DNA of 64,000 bases from Verrucomicrobiota bacterium (GTDB lineage Bacteria > Verrucomicrobiota > Verrucomicrobiia > Limisphaerales > J093), in NCBI GenBank assembly GCA_022710935.1, contig JAKLFY010000007.1:59167-123166 (forward strand). Direction: 5' to 3'. The position numbers and the translations under genes are program-made. The notes under the pieces were generated by a model, which searched no databases, was not told where the DNA came from, and was given only the letters and a program-made list of their open reading frames with translations. Below, piece after piece: positions 28,620 through 37,309 of the stretch. The first letter of the stretch is position 1. Every line of letters begins with the position of its first letter.

Positions 28620-28644
28620 GTAGCCGCCGTCGTAAGACGGCGCC
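28620..28644. repeat. REP-like hairpin with GTAG head (copy 1)
   Basis: GTAG at 28620-28623 is followed by a perfect stem CGCCGTC / GACGGCG (28625-28631 and 28636-28642) with a GTAA loop. The tetranucleotide head before a short GC-rich hairpin is the hallmark of REP elements mobilised by RAYT transposases. Related hairpins are at 37173 and 55575. Confidence 0.65.
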
Positions 28645-28711
28645 ATCTCGCTCCGTCGAAGGCAGGAATTGGCGCCGGCTCATCCCACGCAGCGGCCATC
28701 GACACGGCCGC

Positions 28712-29812
28712 TCACATCGAGCCCCCGCTCGGGTCCTCGATCGGGATCAGCGTGCCCGCGCGCACCTCCCAGCGATGAAGCTGCCGGCCGAGCTCGCGCG
28801 GCCAGTTTTCCTCCGTGCACGTCATGAACACCTGGCTGCTTGCCTGGTGCGACCGCTCGATCAACGGCAAGAGGCCGCTGCGCCGCTTCGCGTCCAACTC
28901 GCCCATCACGTCGTCAATCACCAGGATGGGCGGGGCGCCGTGGAGACCCGTCACATACTCGGCCTGGGCCATCTTGAGGGCGATGGCCAGGGTGCGTTTC
29001 TGTCCCTCGCTGCCGAATTGGGCCACCGGCTTCTCGTCGAGCAACAGCCGCAGTTCGTCGCGATGCGGGCCGCAGACGGTGGTTCGGAAGGTGCGCTCCC
29101 GGGCGCGCGCCTGGGCCAGCTCGACCGCGAAATCCGCCTTCGCGCTCGGCTGATAATCGAGCCTGAAATCCTCCGCGCCGTTCGAGATCTGGCGATACGC
29201 AAGCCGCACCAGGGGAGAGAGGCGCGGCGTGAGTTCGCGTCGCCACCGCATGATCTCGTTGCCCGCCGCCACGACCTCCCGGGTGAAACTGTCCAGGGCG
29301 GCTTCGTCCGCCACGCGCTGTTTGAGCAGGGCGTTGCGCGAGCGCAGGGCCCTCAGGTAGCGCTGCAGCAGCGGCAGATACGCCGGCGCTGTCTGCGACA
29401 GCAGAAGATCGAGAAACCGCCGACGCCGGCTTCCGGGCCCCTTCACCAATTGCTGGTCCTCAGTGCAGAAAACCACCGCCCGCACCGCGCCGAGGTAATC
29501 GGTCAAACGGCGGACCGGCTGGCCGTTGAGGCTGATCCGCCGCTCGGACGCCGACCAGTACAGCTTGATCTCCCGCGTGCCCTGGCCGACAACCGAGGCG
29601 CCAACGAAGTACCCTTTTTGGCCATGCCGCACCATCTGCGCGCCCCCGACACCGCGGAACGAGCGCAGGGTGGCCAGCAGGTAGATCGCCTCGAGAATGT
29701 TGGTCTTCCCCTGGGCATTGTTCCCCAGGAGGAGGTGGAAACCGGGCGGAAAATCGGCATCCAGCCGGGCGTAGTTGCGGAAATCGCGCAAACGCAGGTG
29801 GGCCAAATGCAT
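28712..29812 (-). CDS. recF: DNA replication and repair protein RecF
   Basis: 366 residues, normal for RecF. It starts MHLAHLRLRDFRNY and has the Walker A GNNAQGKTN at residues 30-38. The SMC-like signature and Walker B lie in the C-terminal third (GSEGQKRTLAIALKMAQ, PPILVIDDVMGELD). RecF loads RecA at single-strand gaps together with RecO and RecR. The usual dnaA-dnaN-gyrB neighbours are absent. Confidence 0.95.
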   Translation of the reverse strand: MHLAHLRLRDFRNYARLDADFPPGFHLLLGNNAQGKTNILEAIYLLATLRSFRGVGGAQMVRHGQKGYFVGASVVGQGTREIKLYWSASERRISLNGQPVRRLTDYLGAVRAVVFCTEDQQLVKGPGSRRRRFLDLLLSQTAPAYLPLLQRYLRALRSRNALLKQRVADEAALDSFTREVVAAGNEIMRWRRELTPRLSPLVRLAYRQISNGAEDFRLDYQPSAKADFAVELAQARARERTFRTTVCGPHRDELRLLLDEKPVAQFGSEGQKRTLAIALKMAQAEYVTGLHGAPPILVIDDVMGELDAKRRSGLLPLIERSHQASSQVFMTCTEENWPRELGRQLHRWEVRAGTLIPIEDPSGGSM

Positions 29813-29982
29813 GGCCGAAGCGTAATCCCCGGCTCACGGAACTTCAAAGCAATCCTGGCGTCGCCAATCTCATTTTCCGCTTGTTCCCTTCCTGGCCCGC
29901 ATGTTTCATGGAGTTGTGACCACCGCGAAGCGGATAACTTCAAGATGTGGACTCATGCGGGCTGGATAAGCATGTTTGGTTT

Positions 29983-30747
29983 GTGGATACCTCGAAAATC
30001 ACTGCCGATCAGTTGCGGGCCCGCAAAGGCGGGGTAAGAATCCCGGCCCTGACCGCCTACGATTACCCGACCGCCCGTCTGCTCGACGAAGCCGGCATCC
30101 CGCTCATCCTCGTCGGGGATTCGCTCGGGATGGTTGTCCTGGGCTACCCGGATACCACCGCGGTGACCATGGAAGAAATGGAACATCACACCCGCGCCGC
30201 AGCGCGCGCCCGCCCCAAAGCCCTGCTCGCGGCGGACCTCCCCTCCCGAAGCTACCGCACGCCCGCGGAAGCCGTCGTCAACGCCCGCCGACTCGTGGCG
30301 GCTGGAGCCGAGGCCGTCAAGGCCGAGGGGGGGCTGTCCATCGCGGACCAGGTGCGGGCGATTGTGGCCGAAGGGATCCCGTTCCTCGGCCATCTCGGGA
30401 TGCTCCCGCAGCATGTCCTCGAGGAAGGGGGCTATCGCATCAAAGGCAAACGCGAGCACGAGCGCGAGGCCCTGCTCGAAGATGCGCGCTTCCTGGCCGA
30501 GGCCGGGGCTTTTGCCGTGGTGCTCGAACTGGTCTGGCCGGCTGTTGCCGCCGAAGTTACCCGCACGGTGGCCATCCCGACCATCGGCATCGGATCGGGA
30601 CCCGACTGCGACGGGCAAATCCTGGTCGTCAATGACTTGGTCGGGACGTTTCCCTGGTTCACCCCGCGGTTCGTGACGCCGCGCGTCCGGGCCTTCGACC
30701 AGATGCGCGCGGCCATCGAGGAATGGAGCCGCTCGGTGAGATCATGA
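29983..30747 (+). CDS. panB: 3-methyl-2-oxobutanoate hydroxymethyltransferase
   Basis: About 254 residues of the KPHMT family. The signature blocks are ALTAYDYPTARLLDEAG, LVGDSLGMVVLGY, AVKAEGG, HLGMLPQ and IPTIGIGSG with the metal-binding Asp and Glu. It makes ketopantoate from 2-oxoisovalerate and methylene-THF, the first step of pantothenate synthesis. I placed the start at GTG 29983, because this gives the same spacing to TAYDY as in E. coli PanB; a GTG at 29947 is also in frame. It is a single gene divergent from recF, and panC is not adjacent. Confidence 0.93.
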   Translation: MDTSKITADQLRARKGGVRIPALTAYDYPTARLLDEAGIPLILVGDSLGMVVLGYPDTTAVTMEEMEHHTRAAARARPKALLAADLPSRSYRTPAEAVVNARRLVAAGAEAVKAEGGLSIADQVRAIVAEGIPFLGHLGMLPQHVLEEGGYRIKGKREHEREALLEDARFLAEAGAFAVVLELVWPAVAAEVTRTVAIPTIGIGSGPDCDGQILVVNDLVGTFPWFTPRFVTPRVRAFDQMRAAIEEWSRSVRS

Positions 30748-30809
30748 CCGTGCGAAGCAGACGGCCGCAACCCACCTCCGCGTTGCCTTGAATTCGTTTC
30801 ATTCGCGGG

Positions 30810-31823
30810 CTAGCCGGCTCGGGGCGGGCCGGTGCTGGCGCGGACGACCAGGGTGCCGGGCAACAGTCGGGAACTGACCTCTTCGCCGCGGAGCAGCGCC
30901 TGCATCATGCCAACGGCGGCCAACCCGAGCTGATACTTGGGCTGCCGCACCGTCGTGAGCGGCACGCGAAAGCACTCGCTGAACGGGATGTTGCCGCAGC
31001 CCACGACCGAAAAATCCCGGGGGATCCGGAGCCCACGGTCGAAAAACAACGTGGCGGCTCCCATGGCGACCTGGTCGTTGACCGCCTGTACGGCCGTGGC
31101 GGAGGCGCTCTCGCCGAGCATCTGCGCGGCCGCCTTCATCCCGTCTTCCATCGATTCCCCGGCATGGAAGATCAGACCGTCATCGACCTCGAGCCCGGCC
31201 TTGCGCAAGGCGCGACGATAACCCTCGAAGCGGTTCTGAGCAGCGGGCGAGGTGGGGGGGCCGGACAGGAAGGCGATGCGGCGATGGCCCAATTCGATCA
31301 AATGGGCGGCAGCCTCGCCGGCCGCCAGGGCCTCGTCGGCCTGCACGTTGACAAACGACTCGCAAAAGGGCGGTTTGGGCCCCAGGACAACCACCTTCGC
31401 GCCGTGCCGCCGCACTTCGTCGTAGACGGGCGCCGACGGGTCGAGCCGATAGACCGGCTGGAGGAAGAAACCTTCGACGCGACGGGCGAGCGCGCGTCGG
31501 ATGCAGATCTCCTCCCGATCGAGCCGATTGAGCGACTGGCTGACGAGCAAATCGCGTCCAAAATCGTGCGCCCGCTCGCTCAGGGCCAGCAGGATGCGGG
31601 TGGCCATCGGGTCGGCAACGTTTGGGACGACAAAGGCGATCAGCCGCGTGCTGCGGGTGCGCAGACTCTGAGCCATGGCATTGGGCACATAACCCATCTG
31701 CTCGGCCAGGGCGCGCACACGCGTCCTGGTCGCCGCGGAGATGTCCGGCGTGTCCCGCAACACGCGGGAGACCGTCATTACGGACACGCCGGCCTGCCTC
31801 GCGATGTCAACCAGACGTACCAT
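30810..31823 (-). CDS. LacI-family transcriptional regulator
   Basis: 337 residues. An N-terminal HTH (VRLVDIARQAGVSVMTVSRVL) and hinge helix are followed by a periplasmic-binding-protein-like effector domain (LIAFVVPNVADPMATRIL; AVNDQVAMGAATLFFDRGL; DFSVVGCGNIPFSE). Such regulators usually respond to sugars. No carbohydrate gene is adjacent, so the target is unknown. A link to rhamnose/fucose use elsewhere in the window is speculative. Confidence 0.92.
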   Translation of the reverse strand: MVRLVDIARQAGVSVMTVSRVLRDTPDISAATRTRVRALAEQMGYVPNAMAQSLRTRSTRLIAFVVPNVADPMATRILLALSERAHDFGRDLLVSQSLNRLDREEICIRRALARRVEGFFLQPVYRLDPSAPVYDEVRRHGAKVVVLGPKPPFCESFVNVQADEALAAGEAAAHLIELGHRRIAFLSGPPTSPAAQNRFEGYRRALRKAGLEVDDGLIFHAGESMEDGMKAAAQMLGESASATAVQAVNDQVAMGAATLFFDRGLRIPRDFSVVGCGNIPFSECFRVPLTTVRQPKYQLGLAAVGMMQALLRGEEVSSRLLPGTLVVRASTGPPRAG

Positions 31824-31903
31824 GTCATTGCGGCCCGCGGAGGGAGACCCGTCGCGCGGCTCTCGAACCCGGGCATGCCGGGCCTGATCGCCGGCCGCTC
31901 TCC

Positions 31904-32788
31904 TCAGACGCTGGACCCGCTCCAGTTCAGTTTCTGACGCAGTGTCCCAAAAAACGAGCTCCCCGGCAAGCGCACCAAATGGGTCGTGTTGCGGCTGCGC
32001 CGCACCTTGAGCGAATCGCCGGCCCGCAGCTCGGCGCGGGTCTGGCCGTCAGCGGCCAGGAACGTGTCCACCCGTTCGCTGAGCAGGCGGACCTCGATGG
32101 TCGATCTCAGGCTCACGATGACCGAGCGATTCGAGAGTGTGTGCGGGCAGATGGGCGTGAGGGCAAACACATCGGCCTGGGGACTCACCACGGCGCCGCC
32201 GGCGGCGAGCGAGTACGCCGTCGATCCAGTCGGCGAGCTGACAATCAAGCCGTCGCCTCGGTAGCTGGTCAGCACTTCACGGTCGACCTTCACCTCGAGC
32301 TCGATCAGGCGCGGGACCATGCCGCGGCTGACGACAAAGTCGTTGAGCGCCACCTCGTGGATTGGCCCGTGGCGTCCCCGCCCCGCGGCCTCGATCAGGG
32401 GACGCGACTCGACGTGGCATTGCCCCGACCACACCGCATCGAGGGTGCGGCCAAGGCTGGCGGCTGAACTGGCGGTGAGAAAGCCCAGACGGCCCAGGTT
32501 GATCCCCAGGATCGGCGTGCCGGAGCCGGCGGCCTGCCGGGCAACATGCAGAATCGTGCCGTCGCCTCCAAACACAATCAGCAGATCGCACTCCTCGGCC
32601 AGTGCCGCGACCGACTCGAAACGCGCGTCGGAAAGCCCGACAAACTCCGCCGTGCCCGCATCGACGAGCACGTCCCGGCCAGCGGCGGCAATCAGCGCCC
32701 TTGCCTTGCGCGCCACGCTGCCAGTGGCAACCTTCTCAGGGTTCCCGACCAGCCCCACCCGGCGAATCGAATCAGGTAGTCTTTTCAA
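31904..32788 (-). CDS. nadK: NAD kinase
   Basis: 294 residues. The family motifs are VFGGDGTILH near residue 73, GINLGRLGFL, LNDFVVSRG and the Gly-rich SPTGSTAYSLAAGG. It phosphorylates NAD to NADP. The start overlaps the 3' end of tlyA by about 17 bases, so the two genes form an operon; a similar tlyA-nadK pairing is common in bacteria. Confidence 0.95.
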   Translation of the reverse strand: MKRLPDSIRRVGLVGNPEKVATGSVARKARALIAAAGRDVLVDAGTAEFVGLSDARFESVAALAEECDLLIVFGGDGTILHVARQAAGSGTPILGINLGRLGFLTASSAASLGRTLDAVWSGQCHVESRPLIEAAGRGRHGPIHEVALNDFVVSRGMVPRLIELEVKVDREVLTSYRGDGLIVSSPTGSTAYSLAAGGAVVSPQADVFALTPICPHTLSNRSVIVSLRSTIEVRLLSERVDTFLAADGQTRAELRAGDSLKVRRSRNTTHLVRLPGSSFFGTLRQKLNWSGSSV

Positions 32789-33578
32789 TCAACGCCAAGA
32801 ATTCCTTGTTGCCCGCCGGCCCCAGAATGGGTGATTCCGTCACCGCACGCCAGCGCAAACCGCCGAGGCCGCCGACAAAGGCCTCGAGCTCGATGAGGAC
32901 ACGCCGATGCACCGCAGGATCCGTGATGACGCCCCCGCCCCGGCTCGCCTCGGCCCGCCCGGCCTCGAACTGCGGCTTCACAAGCGCCACAAGGCAGCCC
33001 CCGGAGCGCACGAGCGCGGCCGCGGGCGGGAGAACCAGCCGCAGCGAAATGAAGGAACAGTCAATCACCGCGATGTCCACCGGGGCGAACGCCGCCGGAA
33101 AACAACCCGCCGCAAGATAGCGCGCATTCAGGCCCTCGATCGCATGGACCCGAGCGTCCTGACGGAGCTTCCAGGCCAGTTGACCGCGCCCGACATCGAC
33201 GGCGAAGACCCGCGCGGCGCCGTGCTGGAGGAGACAATCGGTGAACCCGCCTGTGGACGCCCCGACATCGAGGGCGGTGACGCCGCGCGCATCGATTCCA
33301 AACGACGCAAGCGCATGCTCGAGCTTCAATCCACCGCGGCTCACGTATTTCTCGGGAGTGTCGATCGCGATGACCGCCGAGTCGCGGACCGGCTCGCTGG
33401 GCTTCCGAGCCACCTGGCCATCCACCCGCACCTGGCCCGCGAGAACCATGCGCTTGGCCTTGTCGCGGCTCGGGCTGAGGTTGCGCCGCACCAGGGCACA
33501 GTCGAGACGTTCGGATCTGGGCCGCGGCTCAGACCAACGAGGCGTGTCCCCAGTCCGCTTGCGCTGGGGCTTGGCCAT
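32772..33578 (-). CDS. tlyA: TlyA-type 2'-O-ribose rRNA methyltransferase / putative hemolysin
   Basis: 268 residues. The S4 RNA-binding domain spans residues 24-85 (RLDCALVRRNLSPSRDKAKRM, GQVRVDG). It is followed by a class I SAM methyltransferase domain with VTALDVGASTGGFTDCLLQ and KPQFEAG. Family members methylate ribose in 16S and 23S rRNA. The first 23 residues (MAKPQRKRTGDTPRWSE...) are unlike TlyA and are encoded by a 75 bp dispersed repeat that recurs at 55231, so the biological start may be further in. It overlaps nadK. Confidence 0.9.
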   Translation of the reverse strand: MAKPQRKRTGDTPRWSEPRPRSERLDCALVRRNLSPSRDKAKRMVLAGQVRVDGQVARKPSEPVRDSAVIAIDTPEKYVSRGGLKLEHALASFGIDARGVTALDVGASTGGFTDCLLQHGAARVFAVDVGRGQLAWKLRQDARVHAIEGLNARYLAAGCFPAAFAPVDIAVIDCSFISLRLVLPPAAALVRSGGCLVALVKPQFEAGRAEASRGGGVITDPAVHRRVLIELEAFVGGLGGLRWRAVTESPILGPAGNKEFLALIEKTT

Positions 33579-33602
33579 GGCAACCGGCAGTCGACGCCTC
33601 GC
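33528..33602. repeat. 75 bp dispersed repeat, copy A, overlapping the tlyA start
   Basis: It aligns without gaps to 55231-55305, with about 62 of 75 identical bases by eye (shared ends CTCAGACCAACGAGGC and CAGTCGACGCCTCGC). Read on the minus strand both copies hold an ATG followed by a matching frame (MAKPQRKRTGDTPRWSE here, MTKARRKRTGDMPRWSE there). Confidence 0.8.
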
Positions 33603-34051
33603 TAATGTTTCGGCCGCAGGAGAATGGCCTTCTTGGTGGTGCCGTCCACCTCGACGCTGTGCGTCTCGACGCCCGGATCGTCCTTCAGCGCGTTGTGCAC
33701 AATGCGCCGGTCGAACGCATTCATCGGCTCGAGCTCGACGATGTCGCCCCAGCGTCGGACCTTTTCGGCGGCTTCCATCGCTTTCTGCACCAGCGCCTCG
33801 CGCACCTGGGATCTGTACCCACCGACATCGAGAGTGATCTTGGGATGCTCCTTATCCTGCTGGAAGATCATCCGGTTGATCAGGTATTGCATCTCGCTGA
33901 GGGTCTGGCCCTGGCGCCCGATCAACCGCCCGGCGTCGTCGCATTGGATGTCGACGAGCATTCCGTCATCGAGCTGGCTCGATTCAACGGTGCATGGAAA
34001 CCCCAGGAGACGAAGAAACTCCTCGGTGAGCGCTTTGGCATTGGCAGGCAT
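33602..34051 (-). CDS. jag: KH-R3H RNA-binding protein (Jag/KhpB family)
   Basis: About 149 residues. A KH domain (IGRQGQTLSEMQYLINRM) is followed by an R3H domain (ELEPMNAFDRRIVHNAL ... VETHSVEVDG). Jag/KhpB proteins bind RNA and follow yidC in many genomes. It lies downstream of yidC on the same strand, in the rpmH-rnpA-yidD-yidC-jag order. The start is either ATG 34051 (MPANAKALTEEF) or ATG 34096, and no clear ribosome site decides between them. The Jag_N domain is missing, as in many short versions. Confidence 0.9.
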   Translation of the reverse strand: MPANAKALTEEFLRLLGFPCTVESSQLDDGMLVDIQCDDAGRLIGRQGQTLSEMQYLINRMIFQQDKEHPKITLDVGGYRSQVREALVQKAMEAAEKVRRWGDIVELEPMNAFDRRIVHNALKDDPGVETHSVEVDGTTKKAILLRPKH

Positions 34052-34121
34052 ATAGGGTGGCGAGGTTTGGGTGTTCAGAAAACGTGTCGAAACCATCGGT
34101 GGGCCGCAGAGCGAATCCGGG

Positions 34122-35942
34122 TCACTTGCCCTTGGCCGGCCGGGCCGGCGGTTTGGCCGGCGCCGCGGACTGGGCGGGCGCCATGGTCTTGGTGAGTTTC
34201 ATCTGCAAGATGCTTAGCAGGTTCTGGACGGTCCAGTAAAGCGCCAACCCCGCGGAGAAGTTGTAGAGCATGAACACGAAGATCAGCGGCATGTACTGCA
34301 TCATCTTCTGCTGGACCGGATCCACCCCCGGCGAGGGCGGTGTCAGCCGCATCTGCCAAATCTGGGTCGCCCCCATGATCAGCGGCAGCGGGTTGATGGG
34401 AAAGCCGAACACCAATGCCACCGTGTCCGGCTGCGACAGGTCGCAGGCCCAGAGAAAGCGCGCCCCGCGCAACTCGATCGCGCTGCGCAGCATCTGGAAG
34501 AAGCCGAAAAACACCGGAATCTGAAGCATGAGCGGCAGGCAACCCCCCAGCGGGCTGACCTTGTTCTCCTTCATGAACTCCATCAGCTTCTGGTTCATCT
34601 TCTTGGGATCGGACTTGTACTTCTCCTGGAGCGCCTTCATCTGCGGCTGCAAGGCCTGCATGCGCTTCATCGACCGGGTGCTCGCCTGGGTCAACGGCCA
34701 GAAGAGAATCTTGATGATGACGGTGATGGCGATGATGGTCGCCCCATACGACAACCCCAAACTGTGCAGTCCGTTCATCGACGTGAGCAGCAGCTTGGCG
34801 AACCACCCGAAGAACCCGCCAAAGCCCATCACCAGATCGACGTTGCGACCCAGCTTCGCCAGTGTGTTGTACTCCTTCGGACCCGCGAACACCTCGAGCC
34901 GGCGCTCGAGCGCCTGGCCGGGGGGAATCACCAGAGGCGCATAGACAAGCGCGGCCTGGTATCCGACCGGCTTGGCCTGGATCCTCGAGTCGCGTTCCCG
35001 CTCCTCGCTGCTCGGCGGCGGCAGATCGACCGGACGCGCCACCAGTCCATGCGGTGCCTGTTGAGGAATCGCCACGATCGTGAAAAACTGGTTCTGAACC
35101 GATGCCCAAACCACATTGCTGGCGCCCGGACTCTGGTACTCGGCGCGCGGCGCGCCGCCCAGACCCAGACAACTGAAGAAACCCCGGTTGGAAAACCAGC
35201 TCCGATCCGCCGACACCGTCCGCCCGCCGTCGTACCATTCCAGCCGCACGTAGGTGCCGTCGTCATGGGGCCCCATCGGAGTCGCCGCGCCAATCACCAG
35301 CTCCTGCGCGGGAAGGGCGACCGGCGCGCTTCCCGGATTCTCGATCCGGACGGCCGCGGCGACCATGTAGTTGGACTGCACCACGAACTCCTTTACAAGG
35401 CGCAGGCCATTGGTCAGGGTCTTCTCGGCAGTCACGCCCCCCAGAGTCCGGCGCATCGCAAATGGACGCGCATCATCGAGCCCACCCCCGGCAAAAAGAG
35501 CCAGCGCAGGCACCGGGGCGTCCCGATTCAAAGTTGCCAGCTTGCCGGAAGCGGCGCGTTTCCCACGCCCGCACGGCACGGTCTCGACTGTTCCCTTCAA
35601 CTCGACCGTCTTCAAACCGCCCCCGTGCGAAGTGAATGTGTAGATCGCATCGGCCGACTCGACTTTGACGGTTTCCTCGGGGCCCGCCGGCGGCTGCCAG
35701 GCAAACGCTCCCGAGCTGGGGGCGGTGATGGCGGGCAAAGCCGCGGCCGCACCCGTTCCCCCAAGGCCATTGGTCGAGGGCGGGAGGTTTGTCAGGCCGA
35801 AGACGTTGGTCAACGCGGCGCCCGCGACGATGTTCGTGCGCCCGGCCTGCTTGGGCGGAGGGAAGATCTTGTTCACCAACGCGGGCCAGAGCATCAGCAG
35901 AACGAAACAGAGGACAAGAATGAGAATCGACTTGCGGTCCAT
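34122..35942 (-). CDS. yidC: Membrane protein insertase YidC
   Basis: 606 residues. An N-terminal membrane anchor (MDRKSILILVLCFVLLMLWP) is followed by a long periplasmic beta domain (residues 80-360). The conserved insertase core then starts near residue 385 (GATIIAITVIIKILFWPLT, MKRMQALQPQMKALQEKY, GGCLPLMLQIPVFFGFFQML). It inserts and folds inner-membrane proteins with or without SecYEG. The C-terminus is rich in Ala, Pro and Lys. It is preceded by yidD (9 bases) and followed by jag. Confidence 0.95.
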   Translation of the reverse strand: MDRKSILILVLCFVLLMLWPALVNKIFPPPKQAGRTNIVAGAALTNVFGLTNLPPSTNGLGGTGAAAALPAITAPSSGAFAWQPPAGPEETVKVESADAIYTFTSHGGGLKTVELKGTVETVPCGRGKRAASGKLATLNRDAPVPALALFAGGGLDDARPFAMRRTLGGVTAEKTLTNGLRLVKEFVVQSNYMVAAAVRIENPGSAPVALPAQELVIGAATPMGPHDDGTYVRLEWYDGGRTVSADRSWFSNRGFFSCLGLGGAPRAEYQSPGASNVVWASVQNQFFTIVAIPQQAPHGLVARPVDLPPPSSEERERDSRIQAKPVGYQAALVYAPLVIPPGQALERRLEVFAGPKEYNTLAKLGRNVDLVMGFGGFFGWFAKLLLTSMNGLHSLGLSYGATIIAITVIIKILFWPLTQASTRSMKRMQALQPQMKALQEKYKSDPKKMNQKLMEFMKENKVSPLGGCLPLMLQIPVFFGFFQMLRSAIELRGARFLWACDLSQPDTVALVFGFPINPLPLIMGATQIWQMRLTPPSPGVDPVQQKMMQYMPLIFVFMLYNFSAGLALYWTVQNLLSILQMKLTKTMAPAQSAAPAKPPARPAKGK

Positions 35943-35951
35943 GACGGAAAC

Positions 35952-36296
35952 TCAGGCGGGACCCTGTGGAGTGAGCGCCTCGGACAGGCCGGCGACAGAC
36001 CTCGAGGCGGAGGGTGTGAGGCGCGAAGACGCGCGGGTTTTGACTGCCGGGGTGCGCGCCGGCGGCACCGGATCGTCACCGCAGCCCCCCCACGGATGGC
36101 ACCGACCGAATCGCCGGAGGGCGAGCCATAGCCCGCGAAGGGTTCCGTGCGTGCGGACGGCCTCCAGGGCGTACGCGGAGCACGAGGGATTGTAGCGGCA
36201 CCGCCCAAGCGGCCCGAACAACACAGTCTTCGCGGGCGACACCACCCATCGGTAAAACCGAATTGCCCCCACCGCGAGATGTTGGGCCGGGTTCAT
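35952..36296 (-). CDS. yidD: Membrane protein insertion efficiency factor YidD
   Basis: 114 residues starting at ATG 36296 ([21 protein letters not shown]). The YidD core is intact: [19 protein letters not shown] and [17 protein letters not shown], with the three conserved cysteines. A 30-residue Ala/Ser/Arg tail follows. The long open frame upstream to 36587 is an out-of-frame reading of rnpA. The start overlaps the rnpA stop (ATGA). Confidence 0.93.
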   Translation of the reverse strand: MNPAQHLAVGAIRFYRWVVSPAKTVLFGPLGRCRYNPSCSAYALEAVRTHGTLRGLWLALRRFGRCHPWGGCGDDPVPPARTPAVKTRASSRLTPSASRSVAGLSEALTPQGPA

Positions 36297-36694
36297 GGCG
36301 TTCGTCCCCCGCCCGCGTTCGGCGCCGCGCAAAGGAGTCCGCCGCCGCGCAAAGCAGCCAGGAAATCGCGCTCGACCGCCATCCGCGTCTGGCCCCGGAT
36401 CGAGGGGCGGGCCACCAGCACCAGGGCGACCGGGACGCGCAGATCGTGCTGATGGTGGCGGAATGTCTCGCGCAGCAGCCGGCGGGCGCGCGACCTCTCG
36501 ACCGCCTTGCCCACTTTGCGACCGGTCACCACACCCAGCTTCGAGCGCGCCCCGCCCGGCAGACCGGCCCAGTTCGCGATGAGACATCCGCGCACAACGC
36601 GTCGCCCGCGTTGGCGGACATCGGCGAACTCACCGGGGCGGCGAAGACGCGCCTTGCGCGGCAAGGTCAGGGGCGGTGGTCTCTGGACAGTCAC
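36293..36694 (-). CDS. rnpA: Ribonuclease P protein component
   Basis: 133 residues. It carries the RnpA signature ([19 protein letters not shown]) and the upstream [10 protein letters not shown] strand. It supports the RNase P RNA in 5' maturation of tRNAs. It follows rpmH by 126 bases and overlaps yidD by four bases. No RNase P RNA gene was found in the window. Confidence 0.93.
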   Translation of the reverse strand: MTVQRPPPLTLPRKARLRRPGEFADVRQRGRRVVRGCLIANWAGLPGGARSKLGVVTGRKVGKAVERSRARRLLRETFRHHQHDLRVPVALVLVARPSIRGQTRMAVERDFLAALRGGGLLCAAPNAGGGRTP

Positions 36695-36820
36695 TCGAAG
36701 AAGTCTATTGGCCGGCGCCGGACGAGGCGACCGGGGCGATACCTCGCCCCGTTGTGGAAGAGTCAGCGCCCAAGTCGACGCCTGGCCCGGCTTTTCCGAC
36801 CCCTCGCCGGAGCGCGCGGC

Positions 36821-36958
36821 TCAGACGGGCGTCAGCCGCTTGCGTCCGACCCGGCGGCGGCGCGCCAGGGTCGCCTGGCCCCGTTTGCTTGCGTTGCGGG
36901 CCAGAAAACCGTGCTGGCGTTTCCGACGGATCTTCGATGGTTGGTATTGACGTTTCAT
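36821..36958 (-). CDS. rpmH: 50S ribosomal protein L34
   Basis: 45 residues, [18 protein letters not shown] followed by [22 protein letters not shown], a full match to L34 in length and basic character. ATG 36958 is the family start; the open frame to 37012 adds unrelated residues. It is the first gene of the rpmH-rnpA-yidD-yidC-jag unit. The usual divergent dnaA is not upstream. Confidence 0.96.
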   Translation of the reverse strand: MKRQYQPSKIRRKRQHGFLARNASKRGQATLARRRRVGRKRLTPV

Positions 36959-37309
36959 GCAAATGCGCTCGCTGTGCCGCACCCCGGCCCGCACGGCAAA
37001 TCCCGTTGCCATCGCGGTCTGCGCGGGGTGCTTCCCATCTCAAAGAGGCGCGACAATACCAGCGAACCGGGTTGCGTCAAGCGCCTGCGCCATCCCCCCT
37101 GCCATTCTCACCTTCACAACGTTCAGACCGCCGGGCCAGGGGACCCGGCCAACCGCTGCATTCTCCGGTGCTGTAGGCCGGGTGCCCTCACCCGGCGCCA
37201 GCCCTGCTCGCGCAGTGAGAACTGCTGCCAGGCCCCACTCGCCGCCCCGCAACAGTCCCGGCCCGGTCTTGAGAGGACCCCAGCGCGGACACAGGCAGCC
37301 GGACTTCAC
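36959..37309. other. 351-base intergenic stretch upstream of rpmH
   Basis: This should hold the rpmH promoter and the end of the argF transcript. I see one REP-like hairpin (37173-37200). I see no convincing DnaA boxes, no AT-rich stretch and no open frame with family features. Confidence 0.5.
37173..37200. repeat. REP-like hairpin with GTAG head (copy 2)
   Basis: GTAG (37173-37176) precedes a perfect 8-base stem GCCGGGTG / CACCCGGC (37177-37184, 37189-37196) with a CCCT loop, followed by GCC. It lies between argF and rpmH. No T-run follows on either strand, so it is not a simple terminator. Confidence 0.65.

Noticed and set aside
29925..29995. Three DnaA-box-like strings (AGCGGATAA, CTGGATAAG, TGTGGATAC) beside recF
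   Set aside because: Only one is within one mismatch of the consensus, there is no AT-rich unwinding stretch and no dnaA/dnaN nearby; not enough for an origin call.
36297..36587. N-terminal extension of YidD
   Set aside because: It overlaps rnpA in another frame and has no YidD similarity; the family start MNPAQH overlaps the rnpA stop in a normal way.
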